A DNA stretch of 64,000 nt from Pseudomonas floridensis (GTDB lineage Bacteria; Pseudomonadota; Gammaproteobacteria; Pseudomonadales; Pseudomonadaceae), in assembly GCF_002087235.1 (NCBI RefSeq), contig NZ_MUIO01000074.1, positions 20,193-84,192 of the forward strand. The letters run 5' to 3'. Made by a program: the position numbers and the translations under genes. The notes beneath the pieces were generated by a model that did not search any database, was not told the DNA's origin, and saw nothing but the letters and a program-made list of their open reading frames with translations. Below, piece by piece: positions 42,390 through 51,596 of the stretch. How positions within the stretch are numbered: position 1 is the stretch's first letter; every line of letters starts with the position of its first letter.

Positions 42390-42674
42390 ACTAATCTGAA
42401 CACGCGTGTCACAAGCGCTCTGGCTCAATGCTTTCAGAGATCGCGTTATTCTCTGTGTCAGAATAAACGGTGTGACCAATAGTGGCTCGATAGTCATTAT
42501 TGTGACCGTAGAGGCCCGGTTTGCCTCTAGTCGGCCCTTGGCAAAGCTGCTACTCTCGGCGCGCTTTTTGACCTGTCATGAAGCGAATGGGCGTCTACTG
42601 CACAATTCCAAAACACAAGAAAATCATCGCCTAAAGCGATGTGAAGAATTCGCTATCGCTATGGAGCCGGCTGA
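42390..42674. other. Intergenic region between fadD2 and fadD1
   Basis: About 285 bases with no supported gene; probably holds the fadD1 promoter. A stretch at 42470-42510 is AT-richer. No clear PsrA or FadR box was identified by eye. Confidence 0.4.
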
Positions 42675-44366
42675 ATGATTGAAAACTTCTGGAAGGATAA
42701 ATACCCGTCTGGTATCCCCACCGATATCAATCCCGATGAGTATCCAAACGTCCAGGCGGTCCTGAAGCAGTCCTGCCAGCGTTTCGCCGACAAACCCGCC
42801 TTCAGCAATCTGGGCAAGACTCTCACATACGGCGAGCTGTACGAGTTGTCCGGCGCATTCGCCGCCTGGATTCAACAACACACCGACCTCGTGCCTGGCG
42901 ACCGCATCGCCGTGCAGTTGCCCAACGTGCTGCAGTACCCGGTTGCCGTATTTGGCGCCCTTCGTGCTGGTCTGATCGTGGTCAATACCAACCCGCTGTA
43001 CACCGCGCGCGAAATGGAACACCAGTTCAACGACTCCGGCGCCAAGGCGCTGGTGTGCCTGGCGAACATGGCGCATCTGGCCGAGAAGGTCGTGCCCAAG
43101 ACCCAGGTCAGGCACGTGATCGTCACCGAAGTCGCCGACTTGCTGCCGCCCCTCAAGCGCCTGCTGGTCAACAGCGTCATCAAGTACGTCAAGAAGATGG
43201 TTCCTGCCTATCATCTGCCCAAGGCCGTCAAATTCAACGATGTCCTGAAAAAAGGCCATGGCCAGCCGGTTACCGACGTGTCGCCCAGCAGTTCGGACGT
43301 CGCAGTGTTGCAATACACCGGCGGCACCACGGGCGTGGCCAAGGGCGCGATGCTTACCCATCGCAACCTGATCGCCAACATGCTGCAGTGCAGGGCGCTG
43401 ATGGCGTCCAACCTCAATGAAGGCAGCGAGATTCTCATCACGCCGTTGCCGCTCTACCACATTTACGCGTTTACCTTTCACTGCATGGCCATGATGCTGA
43501 TCGGTAACCACAACGTGCTGATCAGCAATCCGCGTGACTTGCCGGCAATGGTCAAGGAACTGTCCAAATGGAAGTTCACTGGCTTCGTCGGCTTGAATAC
43601 CTTGTTCGTTGCCCTGTGCAACAACGAGGCTTTCCGCAACCTGGATTTCTCGGCGCTGAAAGTCACGCTTTCCGGCGGCATGGCCCTGCAACTGGCGGCG
43701 GCCGAGCGTTGGAAGCAGGTCACCAACTGCCCGATCTGCGAAGGTTACGGCATGACTGAAACCAGTCCGGTCGCGACGGTAAACCCCATTCAGAAGATCC
43801 AGATGGGCACCATCGGTATTCCCGTTCCGTCCACTTTTTGCAAAGTCATTGACGATGCGGGCACTGAGCTGGCGTTCGGTGAAACCGGCGAGCTGTGCAT
43901 CAAGGGACCGCAGGTCATGAAGGGCTACTGGCAGCGCCAGGAAGCCACTGACGAAATGCTCGACGCCGATGGCTGGCTCAAGACTGGCGATATCGCGATC
44001 ATTCAGCCTGACGGTTACCTGCGCATCGTCGATCGCAAGAAAGACATGATTCTGATCTCCGGTTTCAACGTCTATCCCAATGAACTGGAAGACGTGCTGG
44101 TCACGCTGCCTGGCGTCCTTCAATGCGCGGCCATCGGCGTGCCGGACGAAAAATCGGGTGAAGCTATCAAGGTGTTCGTGGTCGCCAGGCCGGGTGTGAC
44201 GCTGACCAAGGAACAGGTCATGGAGCACATGCGCGCCAACCTGACAGGCTATAAAGTGCCGCGCAGCGTGGAGTTCCGTGATGCACTGCCGACCACCAAC
44301 GTGGGCAAGATCCTGCGCCGCGAGTTGCGTGACGAAGAGCTGAAAAAACTGGGCGTGAAGAAGTAA
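42675..44366 (+). CDS. fadD1: Long-chain acyl-CoA synthetase FadD1
   Basis: 563 residues, with YTGGTTGVAKGAMLTH, GYGMTETSPV, GWLKTGDIAII and RKKDMILISGFNVYPNELE. Highly similar in layout to FadD2 (40630-42318), a genus-level duplication. Main fatty-acid activation enzyme for beta-oxidation in P. aeruginosa. No clear ribosome site was noted at 42675, but the start agrees with that of FadD2. Confidence 0.94.
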   Translation: MIENFWKDKYPSGIPTDINPDEYPNVQAVLKQSCQRFADKPAFSNLGKTLTYGELYELSGAFAAWIQQHTDLVPGDRIAVQLPNVLQYPVAVFGALRAGLIVVNTNPLYTAREMEHQFNDSGAKALVCLANMAHLAEKVVPKTQVRHVIVTEVADLLPPLKRLLVNSVIKYVKKMVPAYHLPKAVKFNDVLKKGHGQPVTDVSPSSSDVAVLQYTGGTTGVAKGAMLTHRNLIANMLQCRALMASNLNEGSEILITPLPLYHIYAFTFHCMAMMLIGNHNVLISNPRDLPAMVKELSKWKFTGFVGLNTLFVALCNNEAFRNLDFSALKVTLSGGMALQLAAAERWKQVTNCPICEGYGMTETSPVATVNPIQKIQMGTIGIPVPSTFCKVIDDAGTELAFGETGELCIKGPQVMKGYWQRQEATDEMLDADGWLKTGDIAIIQPDGYLRIVDRKKDMILISGFNVYPNELEDVLVTLPGVLQCAAIGVPDEKSGEAIKVFVVARPGVTLTKEQVMEHMRANLTGYKVPRSVEFRDALPTTNVGKILRRELRDEELKKLGVKK

Positions 44367-44400
44367 TACAAGCTACCCGGGACTCCTCTCGAGGGACCCG

Positions 44401-44446
44401 GCTGGCTGGCGAAGACCGGGTGTTCCGCGTGCCTTCGCCAGCCAGC
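44401..44446. repeat. REP-type palindromic element after fadD1
   Basis: A 14-mer at 44401-44414 (gctggctggcgaag) is perfectly inverted at 44433-44446, followed by tcgctcctgcg, the end of a P. syringae type REP sequence. May also end fadD1 transcription. Confidence 0.75.
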
Positions 44447-44551
44447 TCGCTCCTGCGCTACCCGTCCTTTCAATGAAGTCGGTCGTCCTGCCTTGAGCAA
44501 TCTGCGACAATTGCGCCCCTGCCTCTATCAAGAAAAGACTCTGCGCGCCTG

Positions 44552-47500
44552 ATGACCGACGAATCGCCTTCCATCGACCAACTCCTGAAAAACCTCGATC
44601 AAGCGATGATTGGCGACCGCCATCGTCTGCGCCGCCAGTTGCACGAGTTGCGCAAGAAGCCCGACGAGACGAAGCTGGCGCAGTGGGTGTCGCGAGTGCA
44701 GGCGTCCTGTGCGCAGGTGACTTCGCGGCGCGAGAGCGTGCCGGCGATCCGGTATGACGACAACCTGCCCATCGCCGCCAAGCGCGACGAAATCAAGGAC
44801 GCGCTGCTCAAGCATCAGGTGCTGATCATTGCAGGCGAAACCGGTTCGGGTAAAACCACCCAATTACCGAAGATCTGCCTGGAAATCGGACGCGGGCAGC
44901 ATGGTCTCATTGGCCATACGCAGCCGCGTCGAATCGCGGCGCGCAGTGTCGCCAGCCGGGTCGCGGATGAGCTGGCCACACCGTTGGGTGCGCTGGTGGG
45001 GTATCAGGTGCGCTTCGAGGACCAGAGCGACAGCAACACGCTGATCAAGCTGATGACCGACGGCATCCTGCTGGCTGAAACCCAGCACGACCGCTTTCTT
45101 GAGCGCTACGACACGATCATCGTCGACGAGGCCCACGAACGCAGCCTGAACATCGACTTTCTGCTCGGTTATCTGAAAACGCTGCTGCCGCGTCGCCCGG
45201 ACCTGAAAGTCATCATCACCTCCGCGACCATCGACCTGCAGCGCTTTTCCGAGCACTTCAACGATGCGCCGATCATCGAAGTTTCCGGCCGGACCTTCCC
45301 GGTGGATACCTGGTATCGCCCGCTGACCAGCGAGCAGGACGAAGAGGGCAACAGTGTCGAGGATGACCTGACCGTCGATCAGGCGATTCTCGCCACGCTG
45401 GATGAACTGGCGGCCTTCGAACGCAGCGAGCGCAAGAGTCCCGGCGACGTGCTGGTGTTTTTGCCTGGCGAGCGCGAGATTCGTGACGCCGCCGAAGTCC
45501 TGCGCAAGGCTCAGCTCAAGCACACTGAAATCCTGCCGCTTTACGCGCGCCTGTCGCCCGCCGAGCAGCAGCGTATTTTCCAGTCCCATTCCGGCCGTCG
45601 CGTGGTGCTGGCCACCAACGTGGCTGAAACCTCGCTGACCGTGCCCGGCATTCGTTACGTGATCGACACCGGTACGGCGCGCATCAGCCGTTACAGCTAT
45701 CGCGCCAAGGTTCAGCGTCTGCCGATCGAAGCCATTTCCCAGGCCAGCGCCAACCAGCGTAAAGGCCGATGCGGCCGCGTCGAGCCAGGCCTGTGTGTGC
45801 GCCTGTACAGCGAAGAAGATTTCAACGCCCGGCCTGAATTCACCGATCCCGAGATCCTGCGCACCAACCTGGCGGCGGTGATTCTGCAGATGTTGCACCT
45901 GCGTCTGGGCGAGATCACCGACTTCCCGTTCATCGAGCCGCCGGATGGCAAGGCGATCAGTGACGGCTTCAACCTGTTGCAGGAACTGTCGGCGGTCAAT
46001 CGCGAGAACCAGTTGACAACGCTGGGCCGTCAACTGGCACGCCTGCCGGTGGACCCGCGGATGGGCCGCATGCTGCTGGAGGCCGCGAAGCAGGGCAGTC
46101 TGCAGGAAGTGTTGATCGTGGCCAGCGCGATGTCGGTGCAGGACGTTCGCGAGCGTCCACCCGAGCGTCAACAGGCCGCCGATCAGGCGCATGCGCAATG
46201 GAAAGACGCCGATTCGGACTTTGCCGGGCTGGTCAATCTGTGGCGCGGTTTCGAAGAGCAGCGGCAGGCGTTGACCGCCAGCCCGTTGCGCAACTGGTGC
46301 CGTCGCAACTTCCTCAATTACCTGCGTCTGCGCGAGTGGCGCGATTCCCACCGGCAGTTGAGCCTGATCTGTCGCGACCTGCAACTGACGGTCAACAAGG
46401 AACCGGCCGATTACCCGAAATTCCACAAGGCGATTCTGTCCGGGCTGCTGAGCCAGATCGGCCAGAAAGCCGACGAAGGCGACTATCTGGGTGCGCGGCA
46501 GCGGCGGTTCTGGATACATCCGTCATCCGGGCTGGGCAAGAAGCGTCCGCAGTGGCTGATGACCGCCGAACTGGTGGAAACCACCAAACTGTATGCGCGC
46601 ATGGTGGCCAAGATCGATGCCGACTGGATCGAACCGCTGGCCGGGCACCTGATCAAGAAAAACCATTTCGAGCCGCACTGGGAGAAGAAGCGCGGACAGG
46701 TCGTGGCGTTCGAGCAGATCACCCTGTTCGGCCTGATCGTGGTCGGCCGTCGACCGGTGCATTTCGGCCCGATCGATCCAGTGGTGTCACGCGAACTGTT
46801 CATCCGCGAAGGCCTGGTGCGCGGCGATATTCAGTCCCGCGCTAAATGCCTGAGCGCCAACACCCGTTTGCTGGAGCAGCTCGACGAGCTGGAAGCCAAG
46901 GCCCGACGTCGCGACATCCTGGCCGACGAAGACACGCTCTACGCGTTCTACGAAGCGCGCATTCCGGCCGAGATCCATCAGACCGCGACGTTCGACAGCT
47001 GGTACAAGACCGAAAGCCAGAAGAACCCGCAGTTGCTCATCATGCGCGAAGAAGACGTGCTGGCGCGTGAGGCCAGTGAAGTCACGGCTGCGCAATACCC
47101 GGACACCTTGCGTCTGGGTGAGTTGAGCCTGTCGCTGAGTTACCACTTCGAACCCAATCATCCGCGTGATGGCGTGACCCTGCGCGTGCCTGCGCCGTTG
47201 CTGCTGTCACTGCCTGCCGAGCGGCTGGAGTGGCTGGTGCCGGGGCTGCTGGAAACCAAGTGCATCGCGCTGGTCCGCAGTCTGCCCAAGGCCGTGCGCA
47301 AGAATTTCGTGCCGGTGCCGGACTTCATCAAGGCGGCGTTGCAACGCATTACGTTCGGCGAAGGCTCGCTGCCCCACGCGCTGGGTCGCGAACTGTTGCG
47401 CATGACCGGTGCCCGCGTGACCGATGAGGCCTGGGGTGAAGCGGCTCAGCAACTTGAAAGTCACCTGAAGATGAACCTCGAAATCGTCGATGGAAACGGA

Positions 47501-48463
47501 AAGTTCCTCGGCGAGGGCCGCGATCTGGACCAACTGACGGCGCGTTTTGCCGAAGCCAGTCAGGCCGCGCTCGCGGTACCGCAGACGGCAAAGAGTCAGC
47601 AGCCGGTGGAAGCCAAGGTGTTCGCGCCAGTGGCGCAGAAGACCCAGCAGAACATTGCCGGTCTGTCGATGACGGTGTATCCGGCGCTGGTCGAAGAGGG
47701 CGGTGCGGTCAAGGAAGGACGTTTCTCGACCCAGGCCGAGGCCGGGTATCAGCATCGCCGGGCCTTGCAGCGGTTGTTGCTGCAACAGCTGGCTGAGTCT
47801 GCGAAGTTCTTGCGCAGCAAATTGCCGGGGCAGACCGAGCTGGCGTTGTTGTATCGCGAGCTGGGACGGGTCGATGCGCTGATCGAAGACATCCTGCTGG
47901 CCAGCCTCGACAGTTGCATACTGGAAGGCGAAGCCGAGCTGCCGCGTGACGGCGCCGGGCTGTTGTCGCTGGCCGAACGCAAGCGCGCCGACTGGACCGG
48001 GCATGCCGAGCGTCTGGCGAAGCTGACTCTTGAAATCCTCAAGCTGTGGCACGGCTTGCAGAAACGTTTCAAAGGCAAGATCGACCTGGCTCAGGCGGTT
48101 GCGCTCAATGACGTCAAGGCGCAGCTTGGCAAACTGGTGTATCCGGGCTTCGTACGCGAAACCCCTGCGCAGTGGCTCAAGGAGCTGCCGCGCTACCTGA
48201 AGGCCATTGAGATGCGCCTGGAAAAACTGCCAGGCCAGGTGCAAAAGGACCGGGTCTGGAGTATCGAGCTGGCGGGGCTGTGGGCGCAGTATCAGGCACG
48301 TGCCGACAAACACAGCCAGGAAGGCAAGCGCGATCCGGAACTGGCGGTCTATCGTTGGTGGATGGAAGAGTACCGTGTCTCGCTCTTCGCTCAGCAGCTG
48401 GGCACCAGAATGCCGGTGTCTGACAAGCGGTTGAGCAAGCAGTGGAGTCTCGTGGAAGGCTGA
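44552..48463 (+). CDS. hrpA: ATP-dependent RNA helicase HrpA
   Basis: 1303 residues, the full length of bacterial HrpA. Walker A GETGSGKTT (95-103), DEAH box VDEAHERS (192-195), SAT motif ITSATID, and motif VI QRKGRCGRVEPG. Helicase-associated and OB-fold segments follow, then the DUF3418 C-terminal region. HrpA helps resolve stalled or collided ribosomes on mRNA. The name is unrelated to the Hrp pilus protein. Confidence 0.96.
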   Translation: MTDESPSIDQLLKNLDQAMIGDRHRLRRQLHELRKKPDETKLAQWVSRVQASCAQVTSRRESVPAIRYDDNLPIAAKRDEIKDALLKHQVLIIAGETGSGKTTQLPKICLEIGRGQHGLIGHTQPRRIAARSVASRVADELATPLGALVGYQVRFEDQSDSNTLIKLMTDGILLAETQHDRFLERYDTIIVDEAHERSLNIDFLLGYLKTLLPRRPDLKVIITSATIDLQRFSEHFNDAPIIEVSGRTFPVDTWYRPLTSEQDEEGNSVEDDLTVDQAILATLDELAAFERSERKSPGDVLVFLPGEREIRDAAEVLRKAQLKHTEILPLYARLSPAEQQRIFQSHSGRRVVLATNVAETSLTVPGIRYVIDTGTARISRYSYRAKVQRLPIEAISQASANQRKGRCGRVEPGLCVRLYSEEDFNARPEFTDPEILRTNLAAVILQMLHLRLGEITDFPFIEPPDGKAISDGFNLLQELSAVNRENQLTTLGRQLARLPVDPRMGRMLLEAAKQGSLQEVLIVASAMSVQDVRERPPERQQAADQAHAQWKDADSDFAGLVNLWRGFEEQRQALTASPLRNWCRRNFLNYLRLREWRDSHRQLSLICRDLQLTVNKEPADYPKFHKAILSGLLSQIGQKADEGDYLGARQRRFWIHPSSGLGKKRPQWLMTAELVETTKLYARMVAKIDADWIEPLAGHLIKKNHFEPHWEKKRGQVVAFEQITLFGLIVVGRRPVHFGPIDPVVSRELFIREGLVRGDIQSRAKCLSANTRLLEQLDELEAKARRRDILADEDTLYAFYEARIPAEIHQTATFDSWYKTESQKNPQLLIMREEDVLAREASEVTAAQYPDTLRLGELSLSLSYHFEPNHPRDGVTLRVPAPLLLSLPAERLEWLVPGLLETKCIALVRSLPKAVRKNFVPVPDFIKAALQRITFGEGSLPHALGRELLRMTGARVTDEAWGEAAQQLESHLKMNLEIVDGNGKFLGEGRDLDQLTARFAEASQAALAVPQTAKSQQPVEAKVFAPVAQKTQQNIAGLSMTVYPALVEEGGAVKEGRFSTQAEAGYQHRRALQRLLLQQLAESAKFLRSKLPGQTELALLYRELGRVDALIEDILLASLDSCILEGEAELPRDGAGLLSLAERKRADWTGHAERLAKLTLEILKLWHGLQKRFKGKIDLAQAVALNDVKAQLGKLVYPGFVRETPAQWLKELPRYLKAIEMRLEKLPGQVQKDRVWSIELAGLWAQYQARADKHSQEGKRDPELAVYRWWMEEYRVSLFAQQLGTRMPVSDKRLSKQWSLVEG

Positions 48464-48752
48464 TTCCGAGCCTGAGCTGCACCGAATCAAGGCCCGTGCG
48501 GAATGCGCGGGTCGCGGCGAGAAGGATCTCCGGGCCAATATTCATTGGCCCGATGGCGCTAAAACCGGGCGCTGTGGCACACTCCGCGTTTGTTTTCACA
48601 ATGCCGTAGACGTGGCCCGAGCCTCGCGCGTTCAGATTCAAGCGCGTGTTTTAGATAAACATTGGTACGTTGGTCCCAGAACAGTTGTGGATCGCCATCT
48701 ACCGTGCCTTGGCAGGCCAATACCTGCGACCTTCAATAAGAGAGGAACGACC

Positions 48753-49874
48753 GTGCACAACGTCGTCATCAGCGGCACAGGCCTGTTTACCCCGGCCAAC
48801 AGCATTTCCAACGAAGAGCTGGTGCAGTCCTTCAATGCCTATGTCCACCAGTTCAACAGCGAGAACGCGGCAGCCATCGAGCGTGGCGAAATAGAGGCGC
48901 TCAGCGAGTCCAGCGCCGCGTTCATCGAGAAGGCTTCGGGCATCAAGAGCCGCTTCGTGATGGACAAGCAGGGCATTCTCGATCCACAACGCATGAAGCC
49001 TGACCTGCCGGAGCGCAGCAACGAGCAGTGGTCGATTCTCTGCGAGATGGGTGTCGCGGCTGCCAGACAGGCCCTCGAGCGAGCGGGCAGGACAACGGCG
49101 GACATCGATGGCGTCATCGTCGCCTGTTCCAATCTGCAGCGCGCCTATCCGGCGATTTCCATCGAGATCCAGGAAGCACTGGGCATCGAGGGCTACGGAT
49201 TCGACATGAACGTGGCCTGCTCCTCGGCGACCTTCGGCATCCAGGCGGCGTGCAACAGTGTGCAACTGGGTCAGGCTCGCGCCCTTCTGGTCATCAGCCC
49301 GGAAATCTGCACCGCGCACCTCAACTTCCGTGACCGCGACAGTCATTTCATTTTCGGCGACGGCGCAACGGCCGTGGTCGTGGAGCGCGCTGATCTGGCG
49401 ACTTCGCCGTACCAGTTCGATATCGTCAGCACCCGGCTGTTAACCAAGTTCTCCAATAACATCCGCAACAACTTTGGCTTCCTCAACCGCACGTCGGATG
49501 AGGGCCAGGGCGCGCCAGACAAGTTGTTCGTGCAGGAAGGGCGCAAAGTGTTCCGCGAAGTCTGCCCGATGGTGGCCGAGCTGGTCGGTGCGCATCTGGA
49601 CGCTAACGGCCTCAATGTCAGGGACGTGAAACGCTTCTGGCTGCATCAGGCCAACCTGAGCATGAATCACCTGATCGTCAAGAAACTGCTGGGCCGTGAC
49701 GCCACGGTCGAAGAGGCACCGGTGATTCTCGACACTTATGCCAACACCAGCTCGGCAGGTTCGGTCATCGCGTTTCACACCTATCAGGACGACCTGCCGA
49801 AAGGCGCACTGGGCGTGCTGAGTTCGTTCGGTGCGGGCTACTCGATCGGCAGCGTGATTCTGCGCAAGCGCTGA
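48753..49874 (+). CDS. Beta-ketoacyl-ACP synthase III-like protein
   Basis: 373 residues from a GTG at 48753, with AGAGGA upstream; in-frame codons further upstream (from 48612) lack a ribosome site. The catalytic Cys lies in NVACSSATFGIQ, the His in RFWLHQANLSMN, and the Asn in LDTYANTSSAGSV. This C-H-N triad defines the KAS III (FabH-like) fold. P. aeruginosa has a similar gene that condenses octanoyl-CoA with malonyl-ACP in fatty-acid synthesis. The long FabH-like version here may have the same shunt role. Confidence 0.9.
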   Translation: MHNVVISGTGLFTPANSISNEELVQSFNAYVHQFNSENAAAIERGEIEALSESSAAFIEKASGIKSRFVMDKQGILDPQRMKPDLPERSNEQWSILCEMGVAAARQALERAGRTTADIDGVIVACSNLQRAYPAISIEIQEALGIEGYGFDMNVACSSATFGIQAACNSVQLGQARALLVISPEICTAHLNFRDRDSHFIFGDGATAVVVERADLATSPYQFDIVSTRLLTKFSNNIRNNFGFLNRTSDEGQGAPDKLFVQEGRKVFREVCPMVAELVGAHLDANGLNVRDVKRFWLHQANLSMNHLIVKKLLGRDATVEEAPVILDTYANTSSAGSVIAFHTYQDDLPKGALGVLSSFGAGYSIGSVILRKR

Positions 49875-50020
49875 TGCCTGCGGCGGCCGGCCTCCCGATG
49901 CGCGGGGCGCCGGCCCGCCCGTTGCAAGGCCTGATGTAGAGCGGTCGTTGGTTCGCAGCCGTTTACATTCAGTCTCAATCGGTGATACTCGTCGCACGCT
50001 TATCCACCGAGGGAACCTGC

Positions 50021-51145
50021 ATGCCGGTTCACGTCGTCGACAGCCTGAGCACCGTCACGCCCGCCCAATGGGATGCGTTGGTGCCGGGCAATCAGCCTTT
50101 TCTGCGTCACGCCTTCCTGAGTTCGCTGGAGGACAGCGGCAGCCTCGGTCCGCGTTCCGGCTGGCGTCCCGAGCACATTCTGCATTACGAAAACGAGCAA
50201 CCGGTTGCTGCGCTTCCGGCTTATCGCAAATGGCATTCCTACGGCGAATATGTGTTCGACCATGCCTGGGCCGACGCCTGCCGTCGCGCTGGTATCGCCT
50301 ATTACCCCAAGCTCTTGGTGGCAGTGCCGTTCAGTCCGGTGGGCGGATCGCGCCTTCTGGCTGCAACGCCGCAGGGCGCATCGGAACTGCTGAGTGAACT
50401 GCCGGCTTACTTGCAAAGTGAGGGGCTGTCGAGCGCTCATGTAAATTTCACCGACCCGGCTGCCGATGCCGTATTGGAAGCACAGTCCGGCTGGTTGTCG
50501 CGCATTGGCTGCCAATTTCACTGGCACAACCGCGGGTATCGGGACTTTCAGGATTTTCTGGATGCGCTGAGCTCACGCAAACGCAAGCAGATGCGCAAGG
50601 AACGCGAGCAGGTGGCGGGGCAGGGCATTGCATTTGAATGGCTCGAAGGTCAGCAGATGACTGAAATCCTGTGGGATTTTGTCTATGCCTGCTATTCCAA
50701 CACTTATGAAGTGCGTGGGCAGGCGCCTTACCTGACGCGTGAATTCTTTAGTCTGCTGGCCGAGCGCATGCCTGAATCGATTCGCGTGGTTCTGGCGCTT
50801 CAGGGCTCACGGCCTGTCGCCATGGCCTTCAGCCTGATCGGTGGCGACAGTTTCTACGGGCGCTACTGGGGCTGCCTGGCCGAGTTCGACCGCCTGCACT
50901 TCGAGACCTGTTTCTATCAGGGCATGGACTACGCCATCGCCAACGGCATGCAGCGTTTTGACGCAGGCGCTCAGGGCGAGCACAAGCTGATCCGCGGCTT
51001 CGAACCGCAGATCACCCGGTCGTGGCACTACCTGATGCATCCCGGATTGAAAGACGCCGTGAGCGAGTTTCTCGAGCAGGAACGGGTCGGGGTCATGGCG
51101 TATGCCGAAGAAGCACGGGCCGCGTTGCCGTATCGGCAGGTTTGA
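50021..51145 (+). CDS. FemAB/GNAT-like acyltransferase (COG3146)
   Basis: 374 residues from the ATG at 50021, with GAGGGAAC upstream. Contains QWDALVPGNQPFLRHAFLSSLE, RKQMRKEREQV and a GNAT-type fold in the C-terminal half, GRYWGCLAEFDRLHFETCFYQG. The COG3146 family (peptidoglycan-type acyltransferase fold) is uncharacterised. The gene follows the KAS III-like gene by 146 bases, possibly as part of the same unit. Confidence 0.8.
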   Translation: MPVHVVDSLSTVTPAQWDALVPGNQPFLRHAFLSSLEDSGSLGPRSGWRPEHILHYENEQPVAALPAYRKWHSYGEYVFDHAWADACRRAGIAYYPKLLVAVPFSPVGGSRLLAATPQGASELLSELPAYLQSEGLSSAHVNFTDPAADAVLEAQSGWLSRIGCQFHWHNRGYRDFQDFLDALSSRKRKQMRKEREQVAGQGIAFEWLEGQQMTEILWDFVYACYSNTYEVRGQAPYLTREFFSLLAERMPESIRVVLALQGSRPVAMAFSLIGGDSFYGRYWGCLAEFDRLHFETCFYQGMDYAIANGMQRFDAGAQGEHKLIRGFEPQITRSWHYLMHPGLKDAVSEFLEQERVGVMAYAEEARAALPYRQV

Positions 51146-51170
51146 TCACGGGCGGCATGCCCACTCCAGC

Positions 51171-51262
51171 CGTGGGAGTGGACTTGTCCACGAAGAGGCC
51201 GGTACAGGCGCCAGACATGTAGCGCCTGATCCACAGCCTTCGCGGACAAGTCCGCTCCCACG
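51171..51262. repeat. REP-type repeat copy 1
   Basis: 92 bases starting cgtgggagtggacttgtcc and ending gtccgctcccacg, with inverted ends forming a long hairpin. Copy 2 at 51361-51452 differs at only a few positions. Confidence 0.85.
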
Positions 51263-51360
51263 AGCCCTGACGCTGAGGGGTGGACAGCTGTTGGAATGGA
51301 TGTGTCTAGGGGGCTTTTCAGACGCTGCACTCAGCAAACCCGCCCTCACTTGTCACCAGC

Positions 51361-51452
51361 CGTGGGAGTGGACTTGTCCACGAAGAGGCCGGTACAGGCG
51401 CCAGACATGTAGCGCCTGATCCAAAGCCTTCGCGGACAAGTTGGCTCCCACG
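51361..51452. repeat. REP-type repeat copy 2
   Basis: Near-identical to 51171-51262, exactly 190 bases further on. The first 63 bases are identical; differences are a C/A change at 51424 and a tgg for ccg near the 3' inverted end. Confidence 0.85.
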
Positions 51453-51481
51453 AGCACGCCCTCACTTGTCGCCGCGTCAGC

Positions 51482-51571
51482 CGTGGGAGTGAGCTTGCTC
51501 ACGAAGGCTTAATATCAGGAACCCCAACTGTGTTGGATGTGCCCTTGTCTTCGTGAGCAATATCGCTCCCG
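51482..51571. repeat. REP-type repeat copy 3 (diverged)
   Basis: Starts ccgtgggagtgagcttgctc and ends with an inverted gagcaatatcgctccc, the same ends as copies 1 and 2 but a different centre (51510-51545). Together the three copies fill the 450-base gap between the acyltransferase and the ABC exporter. Confidence 0.7.
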
Positions 51572-51596
51572 GTGCCGTTGAGCGTGCACGAGGTCC

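Noticed and set aside
42624..44228. 534-codon antisense frame opposite fadD1, and similar frames opposite fadD2 and hrpA
   Set aside because: Products of GC-rich coding on the other strand; the sense genes have full domain sets and these do not.
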